64,000 nt of DNA from Streptosporangium subroseum (lineage in GTDB: Bacteria; Actinomycetota; Actinomycetes; Streptosporangiales; Streptosporangiaceae), in contig NZ_FZOD01000021.1 in assembly GCF_900188345.1 (NCBI RefSeq), forward strand, positions 62,001 to 126,000, read 5' to 3'. Both the position numbers and the translations under genes were made by a program. The notes beneath the pieces are model-generated. The model searched no databases. It was not told the origin of the DNA and saw nothing but the letters and a program-made list of their open reading frames with translations. This document shows positions 41,458-50,026 of this stretch, in pieces (position 1 is the first letter of the stretch; every line of letters begins with the position of its first letter).

Positions 41458-42039
41458 GTGGATCGGGAGGTGGCGCAGGGCCGCGTGCTCGACGCGGCAG
41501 AGGAGCTGTTCTACAGCCGGGGTATCCAGACCGTCGGCATGGACGACATCCGCGGCCTCTCCGGTGTGTCCCTCAAGCGCCTCTACCAGCTCTTCGGCAC
41601 GAAGGACCAGCTCGTCGACGCCTACCTTGAGCGCCGTGACCTCCGCTGGCGGCAACGTCTCGCCGACCACGTCGAGGCCTGCGGGGACCCGGAGGGCCGG
41701 ATCATCGCGGTGTTCGACTGGCTTGGACAGTGGTTCAACGAGCCCGGTTTCCGAGGTTGTGCGTGGATCAACTCCTACGGCGAGCTGGGAACCACGTCGA
41801 CGACCATCGCCACCCAGGCCCGCCGGCACAAGCAGGCGTTCAGGCGATACCTGGAGAAGCTGACGACCGACGCGCACCTCCCTCACGATCTGGCCGAGCA
41901 TCTGCTCCTGCTGGCCGAGGGCGCCATGGTCACGGCCGGCATTTTCGGCACCCCCGGTACGGCCGCGCAGGCCAGGGCGGCCGCGGGCCTGCTGCTCGAA
42001 TCCGCCAAGCAGGCGCGGCCCCCGTTGCCGGCGCGGTAA
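41458..42039 (+). CDS. TetR family transcriptional regulator
   Basis: This 193-residue protein has an N-terminal HTH (RVLDAAEELFYSRGIQTVGMDDIRGLSGVSLKRLYQLFGTKDQLVDAYLERRD) and a C-terminal domain with FRGCAWINSYGELG. The frame is open to 41314; GAGGGTGAT before GTG 41458 supports this start. It probably represses itself and the divergent DUF1348 gene through the paired sites. Confidence 0.88.
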   Translation: MDREVAQGRVLDAAEELFYSRGIQTVGMDDIRGLSGVSLKRLYQLFGTKDQLVDAYLERRDLRWRQRLADHVEACGDPEGRIIAVFDWLGQWFNEPGFRGCAWINSYGELGTTSTTIATQARRHKQAFRRYLEKLTTDAHLPHDLAEHLLLLAEGAMVTAGIFGTPGTAAQARAAAGLLLESAKQARPPLPAR

Positions 42040-42263
42040 GACCGAACCGCAGGCCGTGCGGTTCCACGCCAAGCGGCAACGATCGTCATGGGCTGTCGCT
42101 TCTCGGTCGGGTGGCCCCAGGCGGTTTCTCCGGGGCGGCATTCGGGTTGCTCCGGTCGTGCGGCGTTACCCAGAGGCCCCTTCTGCCTGCGTCCCGTGTG
42201 ACTACCACCGGCAGGGACAGGCTGGCGGGCCCCGACCGGGACTACCCGGCGCATACTGGGGAT

Positions 42264-43187
42264 ATGGCTATCCACCCCGACCCGGCATCCGTGCCGGGAC
42301 CCGGCCATGAGCGGCGCCTCGACCCGCGCACGGAGCTGAGCGAGTTCCTGCGCACCCGCCGGGCCCGGCTGAAGCCGGCCGACGTGGGACTCGCCGAGTA
42401 CGGCCGGCGGCGCCGGGTGCCGGGCCTGAGGCGGGAGGAGCTGGCACAGCTCGCCGGGGTCTCCGCGGCGTACTACACGCGCCTGGAGCAGGGCAACGGC
42501 CGCAACGTCTCGGTCGAGGTGCTGGACGCGATCTCCGGTGCGCTCAAGCTCTCCGACGCGGAGCACGTTCACCTGATGGACCTCGCCAAGCCCAAGCGGC
42601 AGAGGCGGCGGCCCGCGCCGCAGCTCCAGCAGGTGCGGCCCGCGCTACTGGAGCTGCTGACGGCGATGGAGGGCGTACCCGCGTACGTGTGGGGCCGCCG
42701 CACCGATGTGCTGGCGTGGAACGGCACGGCCTGCGCACTCTTCGGTGACTGGGCGGCGCGTGCCCCGCGGGAACGGAACTGGGCCAGGATCACCTTCCTC
42801 GATCCGGCGGCCCGGCGGCTCTTCGTCGACTGGGAGTCCAAGGCCTTCGACGTGGTGGGGAACCTGAGACTGGACGCCGGCCTGCACGCGGACGATCCGC
42901 TGCTCGCGGCGCTGGTCGGGGAGCTCTCCATGAAGAGCGAGGACTTCCGGACGCTGTGGGCGGCCCACGACGTCAAGAGGAAGTCGCACGGCAGCATGCG
43001 GATGGCGCACCCGCTGGCGGGTGAGCTGACGCTCCGCTACGAGACCTTCACGCTCCCCGGCGATCAGGAGCAGTCGCTGGCGACCTACCACGCCGAGCCC
43101 GGTTCGGCGTCGGAGGAGGCGCTGCGCCTGCTGGCGAGCTGGGGCGCGGACGCCTCCCGGGACCGGTCGGCCGCCGCGCGGGACTGA
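42264..43187 (+). CDS. XRE family regulator with MmyB-like ligand domain
   Basis: This 307-residue protein has an HTH with RRRRVPGLRREELAQLAGVSAAYYTRLEQGNGRNVSVEVLDAISGALKL (about residues 48-96) and a PAS-like MmyB ligand-binding domain (VWGRRTDVLAWNGTACALFGDW). These regulators are abundant in actinomycetes and usually control a neighbouring SDR or oxidoreductase. ATG 42264 lies directly after CATACTGGGG, which looks like a -10 box, so leaderless translation is possible. The frame is open to 41730. Confidence 0.9.
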   Translation: MAIHPDPASVPGPGHERRLDPRTELSEFLRTRRARLKPADVGLAEYGRRRRVPGLRREELAQLAGVSAAYYTRLEQGNGRNVSVEVLDAISGALKLSDAEHVHLMDLAKPKRQRRRPAPQLQQVRPALLELLTAMEGVPAYVWGRRTDVLAWNGTACALFGDWAARAPRERNWARITFLDPAARRLFVDWESKAFDVVGNLRLDAGLHADDPLLAALVGELSMKSEDFRTLWAAHDVKRKSHGSMRMAHPLAGELTLRYETFTLPGDQEQSLATYHAEPGSASEEALRLLASWGADASRDRSAAARD

Positions 43188-43515
43188 GCCCGACCTCGAT
43201 CCTCTCACCGCGGCCCACCAGGGATCACCCCATCGCCACCGCTGCGGGTGAGTCGCGGCCCGCAGGGCTCGATCCTGCCTGCGCCGCTCACACTCCGCCG
43301 CCCGCCGCGGATCGCAGATGTGTTCCCGTTTCCAAGGCCGACCGGATTCGCCCGTAACACGCTGATTCGATTAACGGATCGGTGCCTGCCGAAACATGCG
43401 CTTCACACTGTCGACCTCGGGCCATAGGTTCGCAATATTCCCGCTGGCGGAAGATCGTTCGGGAACTGCGCAGGACTGCCGCATGAATGGCGTCAAAAAC
43501 ATTTGAGGAGGCCTC
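43188..43515. promoter_or_regulatory. promoter region of the sugar operon
   Basis: A 328-bp gap without a gene. From 43350 the GC content falls, with CGATTAACGGATCGG at about 43368 and an A/T-rich stretch up to the GAGGAGG ribosome site at 43505-43511. Promoter and regulator sites of the downstream operon should lie here. Confidence 0.45.
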
Positions 43516-43554
43516 ATGCCTATCGCCGTGTGCCAAAGGTGGCATGCCGGGTGA
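43516..43554 (+). CDS. 12-residue leader ORF overlapping the ABC ATPase start
   Basis: ATG 43516 follows GAGGAGG (43505-43511) with a 4-nt spacer and encodes MPIAVCQRWHAG, then TGA. The TGA shares GTGA with the GTG start of the ATPase at 43551. The ATPase start itself has only a modest site (AAAGGTGG). The likely role is translational coupling or leader control of the operon; the short spacer is a weak point. Confidence 0.5.
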   Translation: MPIAVCQRWHAG

Positions 43555-45005
43555 CCGCGATCACGGTGAGCGGGCTGTCGAAATCGTTCGGCGGTGTCGT
43601 AGCGATAGATGGCGTCTCGTTCACGGTCTCGAGCGGCGAGGTCGTTGCTCTGGCCGGGGAGAACGGCGCCGGAAAATCCACAATCAAGAATATCATCGGC
43701 GGAATTCTGCGGCCTGATTCTGGTCACGTCGATTTCGGTGACGCGGCAAACGTGGCCACGGTGCATCAGGAGACCAGTCTTTTTCCGGACTTGACGGTCG
43801 CCGAGAACATTCTCATCGGCCATCTCAGGTCGTCCCGTGTGGGCACGGTCCGGCCCGCGGCCTTGCGGCGTACCGCTTCCCTCCTGCTGCGGCGGGTCGG
43901 CGCCGGCTTCGGGCCCGATGCCCTCGTGCGCGAACTCTCCGCTGGGCAGCGTCAGCTGGTGGAGATCGCCAAGGCTCTGGCCACCGAGCCCCGGGCCATC
44001 GTGTTCGACGAACCGACCGCCTCGCTCAATCTCGGCGAACGCGAGATGATCATGCGAATTGTCGAGCAGTTGCGTGACGACGGGGTGGCCGTCCTCTACA
44101 TCACCCACTATCTCGAGGAGATCTTCAGGCTCAGCCAGCGGATCGTGGTCATGCGGGACGGGCGGCTGATGGCCGACCGGCCGGCCGGCGAGCTCGACCG
44201 CTTCACGCTCGAGGCGCTCATGGTGGGGCGCGAGCTCGCCCAGGGATATCCCGAGACCGCGACGCCTCGGCAAAAGATCGCGCTGTCGGTTCGTGACCTG
44301 GGTGACGGTGCTCGGGTCGAGGGGGTCTCTTTCGACGTCGCCGAGGGCGAGATCTTCGGTCTGGCCGGGCTGATGGGGTCGGGCCGTACCGAGGTGGCCC
44401 GGGCGATCTTCGGACTGGCGGGCAGGATCGGGCGGATCGAGGTGGCCGGACGGCCGCTGCGGCGCGGCGACGTCCGCGCTTCGATCGCCGCGGGAATCGC
44501 CTTCGTCACCGAGGACCGGCGGAACGAGGGCCTGTTCCTGGAACGGCCGATCCGCGAGAGCCTCTCGATCGTCGGCCTCGGCTCGGTATGCCGGCTGTTC
44601 GGACGGGTCGACCATGCGGCCGAACGCCGTCTCACCAAGGATCTTGCGACCGCGGTGGCCCTGACGGCCCGCAGCGGGCTGGAGGCGGACGGCGGATCAC
44701 TGAGCGGCGGCAACCAGCAGAAGATCGTACTGGCCAAATGGCTCAGCGGACAACCCCGGCTGATCATCCTGGACGAGCCCACTCGCGGCATCGACGTCGG
44801 CGCCAAGGCCGAGATCTACCGGCTCCTGGCCGATCTCGCGCGCGCCGGAACGGCTGTCCTGCTGATCAGTTCCGAGATGGAGGAAGTGCTCGGCCTGGCT
44901 CATCGCGTCGGCGTCATGCACGACAGCCGGTTGGCCGGAATCCTCGACCGGCGGAGCGCGACCCAGGAGGCCGTCATCCGCCTGGCGACGGGAGGCACCC
45001 GGTGA
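43551..45005 (+). CDS. sugar ABC transporter ATP-binding protein (RbsA type)
   Basis: This 484-residue double ATPase has a first domain with Walker A GENGAGKST (36-44), signature LSAGQRQLVEIAKAL and Walker B IVFDEPTA. The second has the degenerate GLMGSGRTE P-loop typical of RbsA/XylG, signature LSGGNQQKIVLAKWL and LIILDEPTRGID. It powers import of a monosaccharide. The first residues after GTG (TAITVSGLSKSFGG) match the family start. Its TGA overlaps the permease GTG (GTGA). Confidence 0.92.
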   Translation: MTAITVSGLSKSFGGVVAIDGVSFTVSSGEVVALAGENGAGKSTIKNIIGGILRPDSGHVDFGDAANVATVHQETSLFPDLTVAENILIGHLRSSRVGTVRPAALRRTASLLLRRVGAGFGPDALVRELSAGQRQLVEIAKALATEPRAIVFDEPTASLNLGEREMIMRIVEQLRDDGVAVLYITHYLEEIFRLSQRIVVMRDGRLMADRPAGELDRFTLEALMVGRELAQGYPETATPRQKIALSVRDLGDGARVEGVSFDVAEGEIFGLAGLMGSGRTEVARAIFGLAGRIGRIEVAGRPLRRGDVRASIAAGIAFVTEDRRNEGLFLERPIRESLSIVGLGSVCRLFGRVDHAAERRLTKDLATAVALTARSGLEADGGSLSGGNQQKIVLAKWLSGQPRLIILDEPTRGIDVGAKAEIYRLLADLARAGTAVLLISSEMEEVLGLAHRVGVMHDSRLAGILDRRSATQEAVIRLATGGTR

Positions 45006-45976
45006 GTTCCACCTACCAATGGTGCGCACGTGCTCTGCGCCGGCAGCCGCTTTTCCCCGTATGGCTGGTCCTGGTGCTCGCCCTGTCCGGCCTCTACGAC
45101 GAGTTCGGCACGGGGGCGAACTTCCGCAACATCGCCATCCAGGCGAGCCCGTTGATCATCGCCGCCGTCGGAGCGACCTTCGTGATCATGACCGGGGGGA
45201 TCGACCTGTCCGTCGGGGCGATGCTGTTCCTGGCGGCCGCGATCGAGTCCAGCCGGGCGTTCGTCTCGGCGCCCGCCGGCGTGGTGTTCGCCGCCATCGC
45301 CGTGACCGGACTGCTGATGGGCCTGGTCAACGGGGTGGCGATCGCGCTGACCAGGGTTCCCGCCCTCATCGTCACCCTCGCCTCGATGCAGGTCTTCCGG
45401 GGAGCCGGCGGCCACATCACCGGTCAGCAGAACATCGATCTCCCCGCGCATCTGCGGGGCATCGGCACCGGCAGCCTCCTCGGCGTTCCCGCTCCGGTCC
45501 TGCTCGCCGCCGTGACGACATTGGGCGGAGTGCTGGTGTTCGGCCGGACCGTGTTCGGCCGGTACCTCCAGGCGATCGGCTCCAACCGGGCTGCGGCCCT
45601 CAACGCCGGGCTGCCCGTCCGGGCGGTGACGATCGGCGCATACGCGCTGGCCGGCGTGCTGGCGGCGCTCGCCTCGCTCACCCAGACCGCGCGGCTGGGA
45701 GCCGTCCAGCCGTCCATCGGTGACGGCTACGAGCTCACCGTGATCACAGCGGTGGTGCTCGGCGGAACCAGCCTGTTCGGCGGCCGGGGCAGCATCACCG
45801 GCACCGTCCTGGGCGCCCTCGTTCTCACCACCGCCCAGACCGGGCTGGTGTTCTCCGGGGCCTCGCCCTACGTCTTCGACATCGTCCGCGGCGGCGTTCT
45901 GCTCGTCGCGGTCATCGCCGCCGGAATCCGGTGGCGGACTCTGGCTCAGGCCTTGCGGCCGGCCGCTGCGTCATAA
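45002..45976 (+). CDS. sugar ABC transporter permease (RbsC type), first
   Basis: This 324-residue permease of the ribose/xylose class has ATFVIMTGGIDLSVGAMLFLAAAI, NGVAIALTRVPALIVTLASMQVFRGAG and the conserved VLGGTSLFGGRGSITGTVLGAL near the C-terminus. GTG 45002 overlaps the ATPase stop, so translation is coupled; the frame is open upstream to 44588. It forms a channel with the second permease at 46986. Confidence 0.92.
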   Translation: MSSTYQWCARALRRQPLFPVWLVLVLALSGLYDEFGTGANFRNIAIQASPLIIAAVGATFVIMTGGIDLSVGAMLFLAAAIESSRAFVSAPAGVVFAAIAVTGLLMGLVNGVAIALTRVPALIVTLASMQVFRGAGGHITGQQNIDLPAHLRGIGTGSLLGVPAPVLLAAVTTLGGVLVFGRTVFGRYLQAIGSNRAAALNAGLPVRAVTIGAYALAGVLAALASLTQTARLGAVQPSIGDGYELTVITAVVLGGTSLFGGRGSITGTVLGALVLTTAQTGLVFSGASPYVFDIVRGGVLLVAVIAAGIRWRTLAQALRPAAAS

Positions 45977-45994
45977 GGAAAGGACCACCCCCCA

Positions 45995-46999
45995 ATGCAA
46001 GTCCCCACCCTCGTCCGATACACGGCCGCCCTCGCGGCGTCGGCTCTGGTACTCGCCGGTTGCGGTTCCTCCCAGCAGGAGTCCGGTTCGGACGGCTCCG
46101 GCAAGAAGGTCACGATCGGGGTGAACTTCGATCTGCTCAACGGCATCCGCCAGGCCGAGAAGTCGGCGATCGAGAAGGCGGCCACCGAGGCCGGATACGA
46201 GGTCGTCTTCAACGTCGCCGACAAGGACCCGCAGAAGCAGTCCTCCCAGATCCAGGACCTGGTCCAGACACGCAAGGTCGACGCGCTGATCGTGATCGCC
46301 CAAGATGGCCAGCAGATCGCCTCCTCCGTCAGCCTGGCCAAGGCCCGCAAAGTCCCGTTCATCGCCATCGACCGGGCCGTCGCCGACCAGCAGAACATCA
46401 CGTTCCAGATCACCGGCGACCCGGTCGCCGACGGCAAGCTGGCTGCCTCCGAATTCATCGACGCGGGCAAGACCAAGCCGCTGAAGGTACTGGAGCTGGT
46501 GGGCGCCCTCACCGACCAGAACGCGATCGGCCGCAGGGACGGGTTCAACGAAGCGGTGAAGGGCGACCCCAACATCACCGTCGTCAGCCAGGTCCCCACC
46601 AACTGGGATCCGGCCCAAGCCCTCGACGGCACCTCCAACGCGCTCCAGAAGAACCCCGACATCAATGCGATCTTCGTTCCGTCGGACTTTCTGCTGCCGT
46701 CCGTTCAGTCCGCGCTGAAGGCGGCCGGGCGCCTGGCCCCGATCGGGGATCCCGAGCACGTGTTCCTGGTGACCATCGACGGCGATCAGAACGGCTGCAA
46801 GGCCATGAAGGACAAGACCCTCGACGCCGATATCGCCACCCCGGTCGACGACTTCGGCAAACAGGCCATCTCGGCGATCACCACCGCGCTGGGAGGCCAG
46901 GGCGTCAGCCCCCAATCGGTCCGGACGGAAGGCCTCAGCCTCGACCAGGCCAACTTCGCCACGACCAGCGCGCAGGTGTGGGGCTGTGTCGTCGCCTGA
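45995..46999 (+). CDS. sugar ABC transporter substrate-binding lipoprotein (RbsB type)
   Basis: This 334-residue lipoprotein has the lipobox LVLAGC, a short Ser/Gly linker and the periplasmic-binding type I fold (VTIGVNFDLLNGIRQAEKSAIEKAATEAGYEVVFN, VDALIVIAQDGQQIASSVSLAKARKVPFIAID, NAIGRRDGF). It binds a monosaccharide or related small sugar. AAGGAAAGGA precedes ATG 45995. Its 3' end overlaps the second permease by 14 bases. Confidence 0.92.
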   Translation: MQVPTLVRYTAALAASALVLAGCGSSQQESGSDGSGKKVTIGVNFDLLNGIRQAEKSAIEKAATEAGYEVVFNVADKDPQKQSSQIQDLVQTRKVDALIVIAQDGQQIASSVSLAKARKVPFIAIDRAVADQQNITFQITGDPVADGKLAASEFIDAGKTKPLKVLELVGALTDQNAIGRRDGFNEAVKGDPNITVVSQVPTNWDPAQALDGTSNALQKNPDINAIFVPSDFLLPSVQSALKAAGRLAPIGDPEHVFLVTIDGDQNGCKAMKDKTLDADIATPVDDFGKQAISAITTALGGQGVSPQSVRTEGLSLDQANFATTSAQVWGCVVA

Positions 47000-48017
47000 A
47001 TCCGTTCGCCGGGAGGACGCCGCCAAGGCGTCCCCCGCCCGGTCCGCCAAGCCCGTGTCGTGGCTGGGCGATCCGGATCGTCGTCCGGGCTGGCTCACCG
47101 ACCTGTCGATGCTGCCCGCGCTGGTCGTCGTCGTCGGGGTCTTGAGCGTCCTGACCGACGGGATGCTGACCCCCTCCAACATCGTCAATGTGGGCAGCCA
47201 GTCCGCGGTCGTCGCGATCGCGGCGATCGGCGCGACGTTTGTCATCCTGACAGGCGGCATCGACCTGTCCACCGGCAGCGTGATCGGTGCCAGCGGGGTC
47301 TCCGCGGCCTGGATGATCACCAGCACCGGCAGCGTCGCGGCGGGCGTCGCGGCGGGCCTGCTCACCGGAACCGTGATCGGCCTGGTCGTCGGGACCGTCG
47401 TGGCCAAGATGCCCGTCGTCCCGTTCGCCGTGACCCTCGCCGCGCTCTACGTCGTGAGCGGAGCCACCACGCTCCTCAGCCACGGCAAGACGATCGCTCC
47501 GGTCCCCGCCGGATTCATCGAGTTCAGCATCGACGGCCCCGGCGGCGTCCCGTACTCGGTGTGGCTGGCCGTCGTGCTGTACGCCGTCGCCCAGACCTTC
47601 CTGACACGCACCGCGTGGGGACGGCGCGTCCTGCACGTCGGAGCCAACGCGGAGGTCGCGCGGATCAGCGGCGTCCACGTCGCCCGGACCAAGGCGAGCG
47701 TCTACGCGGTGGCGGGGCTGTTCTCGGCGATCGCCGGAATCGTCTTGACGTCCGGGCTCGCGGGGGCGGGCGCCGGCATGGGCGGCCCGCTGCTGTTGAA
47801 CATCGTGGGCGCCGTCGTCCTTGGTGGCACCAGCCTGTTCGGCGGGCGCGGCAGCCTGCTGCGCACAGCTGTCGGAGTGCTCTTTCTCGGATTTCTCTCC
47901 AATGGAATGAGTCTGCTCGGGCTGGCCTCTTTCGATCAGCAGATCGTCACCGGAGCCGTCATTTTCATCGCCGCGTCCGCCGATGGAATCGGCCGGCGGC
48001 TGAGACGTGGAGCCTGA
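46986..48017 (+). CDS. sugar ABC transporter permease (RbsC type), second
   Basis: This 343-residue permease has a 40-residue cytoplasmic N-terminus and then the RbsC core (AAIGATFVILTGGIDLSTGSVIGASG, VGTVVAKMPVVPFAVTLAALYVVSGAT, VLGGTSLFGGRGSLLRTAVGVLF). Two different permeases around the binding protein suggest a heterodimeric channel, unlike the RbsC homodimer. GTG 46986 lies inside the end of the binding-protein gene. Confidence 0.9.
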   Translation: MSSPESVRREDAAKASPARSAKPVSWLGDPDRRPGWLTDLSMLPALVVVVGVLSVLTDGMLTPSNIVNVGSQSAVVAIAAIGATFVILTGGIDLSTGSVIGASGVSAAWMITSTGSVAAGVAAGLLTGTVIGLVVGTVVAKMPVVPFAVTLAALYVVSGATTLLSHGKTIAPVPAGFIEFSIDGPGGVPYSVWLAVVLYAVAQTFLTRTAWGRRVLHVGANAEVARISGVHVARTKASVYAVAGLFSAIAGIVLTSGLAGAGAGMGGPLLLNIVGAVVLGGTSLFGGRGSLLRTAVGVLFLGFLSNGMSLLGLASFDQQIVTGAVIFIAASADGIGRRLRRGA

Positions 48018-48178
48018 AACGTCAACGGCCATTCGTTCAGCGGATCGGCGAGTCTTGGAATTCGCAATCGACGCGTCCAGGAAGCGCCGATACGTTCATT
48101 TCCAACCGATTAATGGCGAGCTACGGACATATGTACAACAGTGTCCTCAATTTGCGCGCCAGAGCGGAAAGGAAATCC

Positions 48179-49660
48179 ATGCCGCGCCCCCACGCCACCC
48201 CACCCAACCTCTTCCGCCGCGTGCCGGTCTGGCTGACGGCCGCACTGGTCTCCCTGCTGCTGGCGCCGCTCATAGCGGTGTCCGGCGCGTCGCCGGCCGC
48301 CGCAGCGGTCCTGGACCCCAGCCAGTTCAAAGGCGTGCACTGGTCACGCCTGGGTGACAACTTCACCTTCGACCGGCTCGTCTTGCAGGGCCTGTCGGCC
48401 GGCGACGACTACAACGCCACCCGGAGCAAGGCCGACGCCATGTTCGGCGCCTTCCAAAGCGCTTTGGGCGCCAACACCGTCCGGTTGCCCATCAACCCCG
48501 CCACCGTCGCCTGGAACAGCTACAACGGTGTCATCGACGCCGCGACGGCCAGGGGCTTCAAGGTCGTCCTCAGCTACTGGGTGGAGGACGGCAGCAACAA
48601 GGTCGTCGACGGCTACCTGAACACCTGGAACCAGATGTGGGACACCCTCACCACCAGGTACCGGGGCAACCCCCAGATCTTCTTCGACCCGATCAACGAG
48701 CCCATCGGCTTCAGCACTCCCCAGTGGCTGGACTTCGCGGCCAACTGGATCAGCCGCCAGACCGCCAACGGCTTCCCCAGAGAGCGCATGCTCATCGAGG
48801 GCGCCCAGGCCGACGGCGGCGGCTGGGGAACCGACCTGCGGCCGCTGTGCAACGATTCCCGCTTCGAGGGCGTCTACCTGGCGATGCACCGCTACGCCTT
48901 CCCCTACCCGGCGCGGACCTACACCGAGTGGGTCAACGACATCAAGATGTACATGGGCAACTGCGCGTCCCGCACCCTCATCGAGGAGTTCGGCGCCGAC
49001 GCCGACAACGGCATCGACTACAACGCCACCCCCAGCGCGACGACCCCCAAGGAGGTCGCCTACCTGCGCGCCATCACCGACGTCATCCGCGAGTACCGCC
49101 TGGGCGCGATCTGGTGCCACGGCATCGGCGGCCGCACCACCAGCCCCGACCACGACTCGCTGAACATCCTGCGTCTCTACAGCGCCTACGCCGGCGGCAC
49201 CCAGAACCTGCCGCTGTGGATCCCCAACCCCACGGCCGTCGACCGGCTGAAGTACGCCTGGGGCGAATCCGGCTCCGCCACGAGCCGGCTGCGCACCCCC
49301 GGATACACCAAGTGCCTTGATGTCCCCGGCAGCTCGCAGAACAACGATGTCCAACTCCAGGTGTGGGACTGCGGGAACGGCGGCAACCAGCGGTGGACCA
49401 GGAGCGCCGCCAACACACTCACCGTGTACAACGGAACAAAATGCCTGGACGCCTACGGCTTCGGCAAAACCAACGGCACGAGGGTGGTCATCCATGACTG
49501 CCACGGCATGATCAACCAAAAGTGGCTGTTCTTCTCCGACGAGACGATCCGCGGTGTCGACTCCAGGCTCTGCCTGGACGCCGACCTGTACAGCACCACG
49601 AACGTCCAGCTGTGGTCGTGCGGCAACGGGACCAACCAGAAGTGGCAGCAGCTCATCTGA
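48179..49660 (+). CDS. secreted GH5-like glycosidase with ricin B lectin domain
   Basis: This 493-residue secreted enzyme has a signal peptide ending ASPAAAA and a catalytic barrel starting FKGVHWSRLGDNFT. The acid/base is Glu174 in FFDPINEPIG and the probable nucleophile Glu270 in TLIEEFGAD. The C-terminal ricin-type beta-trefoil (about residues 375-493) has three QRW/QKW repeats and TKCLDVPG, TKCLDAYG and SRLCLDAD. It belongs to the cellulase/beta-mannanase superfamily (GH5-like). GAAAGGAAA sets ATG 48179; the frame is open far upstream. Its place in the ABC operon suggests it releases the imported sugar from a plant or fungal polymer. Confidence 0.88.
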   Translation: MPRPHATPPNLFRRVPVWLTAALVSLLLAPLIAVSGASPAAAAVLDPSQFKGVHWSRLGDNFTFDRLVLQGLSAGDDYNATRSKADAMFGAFQSALGANTVRLPINPATVAWNSYNGVIDAATARGFKVVLSYWVEDGSNKVVDGYLNTWNQMWDTLTTRYRGNPQIFFDPINEPIGFSTPQWLDFAANWISRQTANGFPRERMLIEGAQADGGGWGTDLRPLCNDSRFEGVYLAMHRYAFPYPARTYTEWVNDIKMYMGNCASRTLIEEFGADADNGIDYNATPSATTPKEVAYLRAITDVIREYRLGAIWCHGIGGRTTSPDHDSLNILRLYSAYAGGTQNLPLWIPNPTAVDRLKYAWGESGSATSRLRTPGYTKCLDVPGSSQNNDVQLQVWDCGNGGNQRWTRSAANTLTVYNGTKCLDAYGFGKTNGTRVVIHDCHGMINQKWLFFSDETIRGVDSRLCLDADLYSTTNVQLWSCGNGTNQKWQQLI

Positions 49661-49676
49661 CCAGAGGTGACGCCCC

Positions 49677-49707
49677 GGGGCCGGCCGCGTACCGCGCGGC
49701 CGGCCCT
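49677..49707 (+). terminator. terminator hairpin after the GH5 gene
   Basis: A perfect 12-bp stem GGGCCGGCCGCG with a TACCG loop lies 17 bp after the stop codon. It ends the transport/GH5 segment, though partial read-through to the catabolic genes is possible. Confidence 0.65.
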
Positions 49708-50026
49708 TCGCGTTCAGGGTGCGGCCCTGAAATTCCAACGCCGGCGTCCCAGACCGTCGAGCTCCAGTTCAACGACGTCGCCGTTTTCTCGGGCCAGGAT
49801 GGTTTCGCCACACCAGCCGCGGAAATTCGTTCCCCGGCGCCTTTCATTCGGCGGCCATCATTCGGATTGCGCCTCTGGCCGGTGACTATTCGCAGGACGG
49901 ATGGCGCCGTTTCGTTACTCGCGCTTCATCCGGAACTACTGTCCGACTTAGGGTGGGGTGCGTGACCATCTCTGAATTCTTATTGAGCCTATTCAAGGTT
50001 GACGTGCTCAGTGCGCTGGACCGTGG
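49708..50026. promoter_or_regulatory. gap before the dehydratase gene
   Basis: About 320 bp without a supported ORF. GC content drops at 49970-50010 (TCTGAATTCTTATTGAGCCTATTCAAGG region), a likely promoter for the downstream dehydratase-lactonase-SDR genes. Confidence 0.4.

Noticed and set aside
43188..43300. tRNA-like TTCGATCC-type string near 43270
   Set aside because: No acceptor, anticodon or D-arm complementarity around it.
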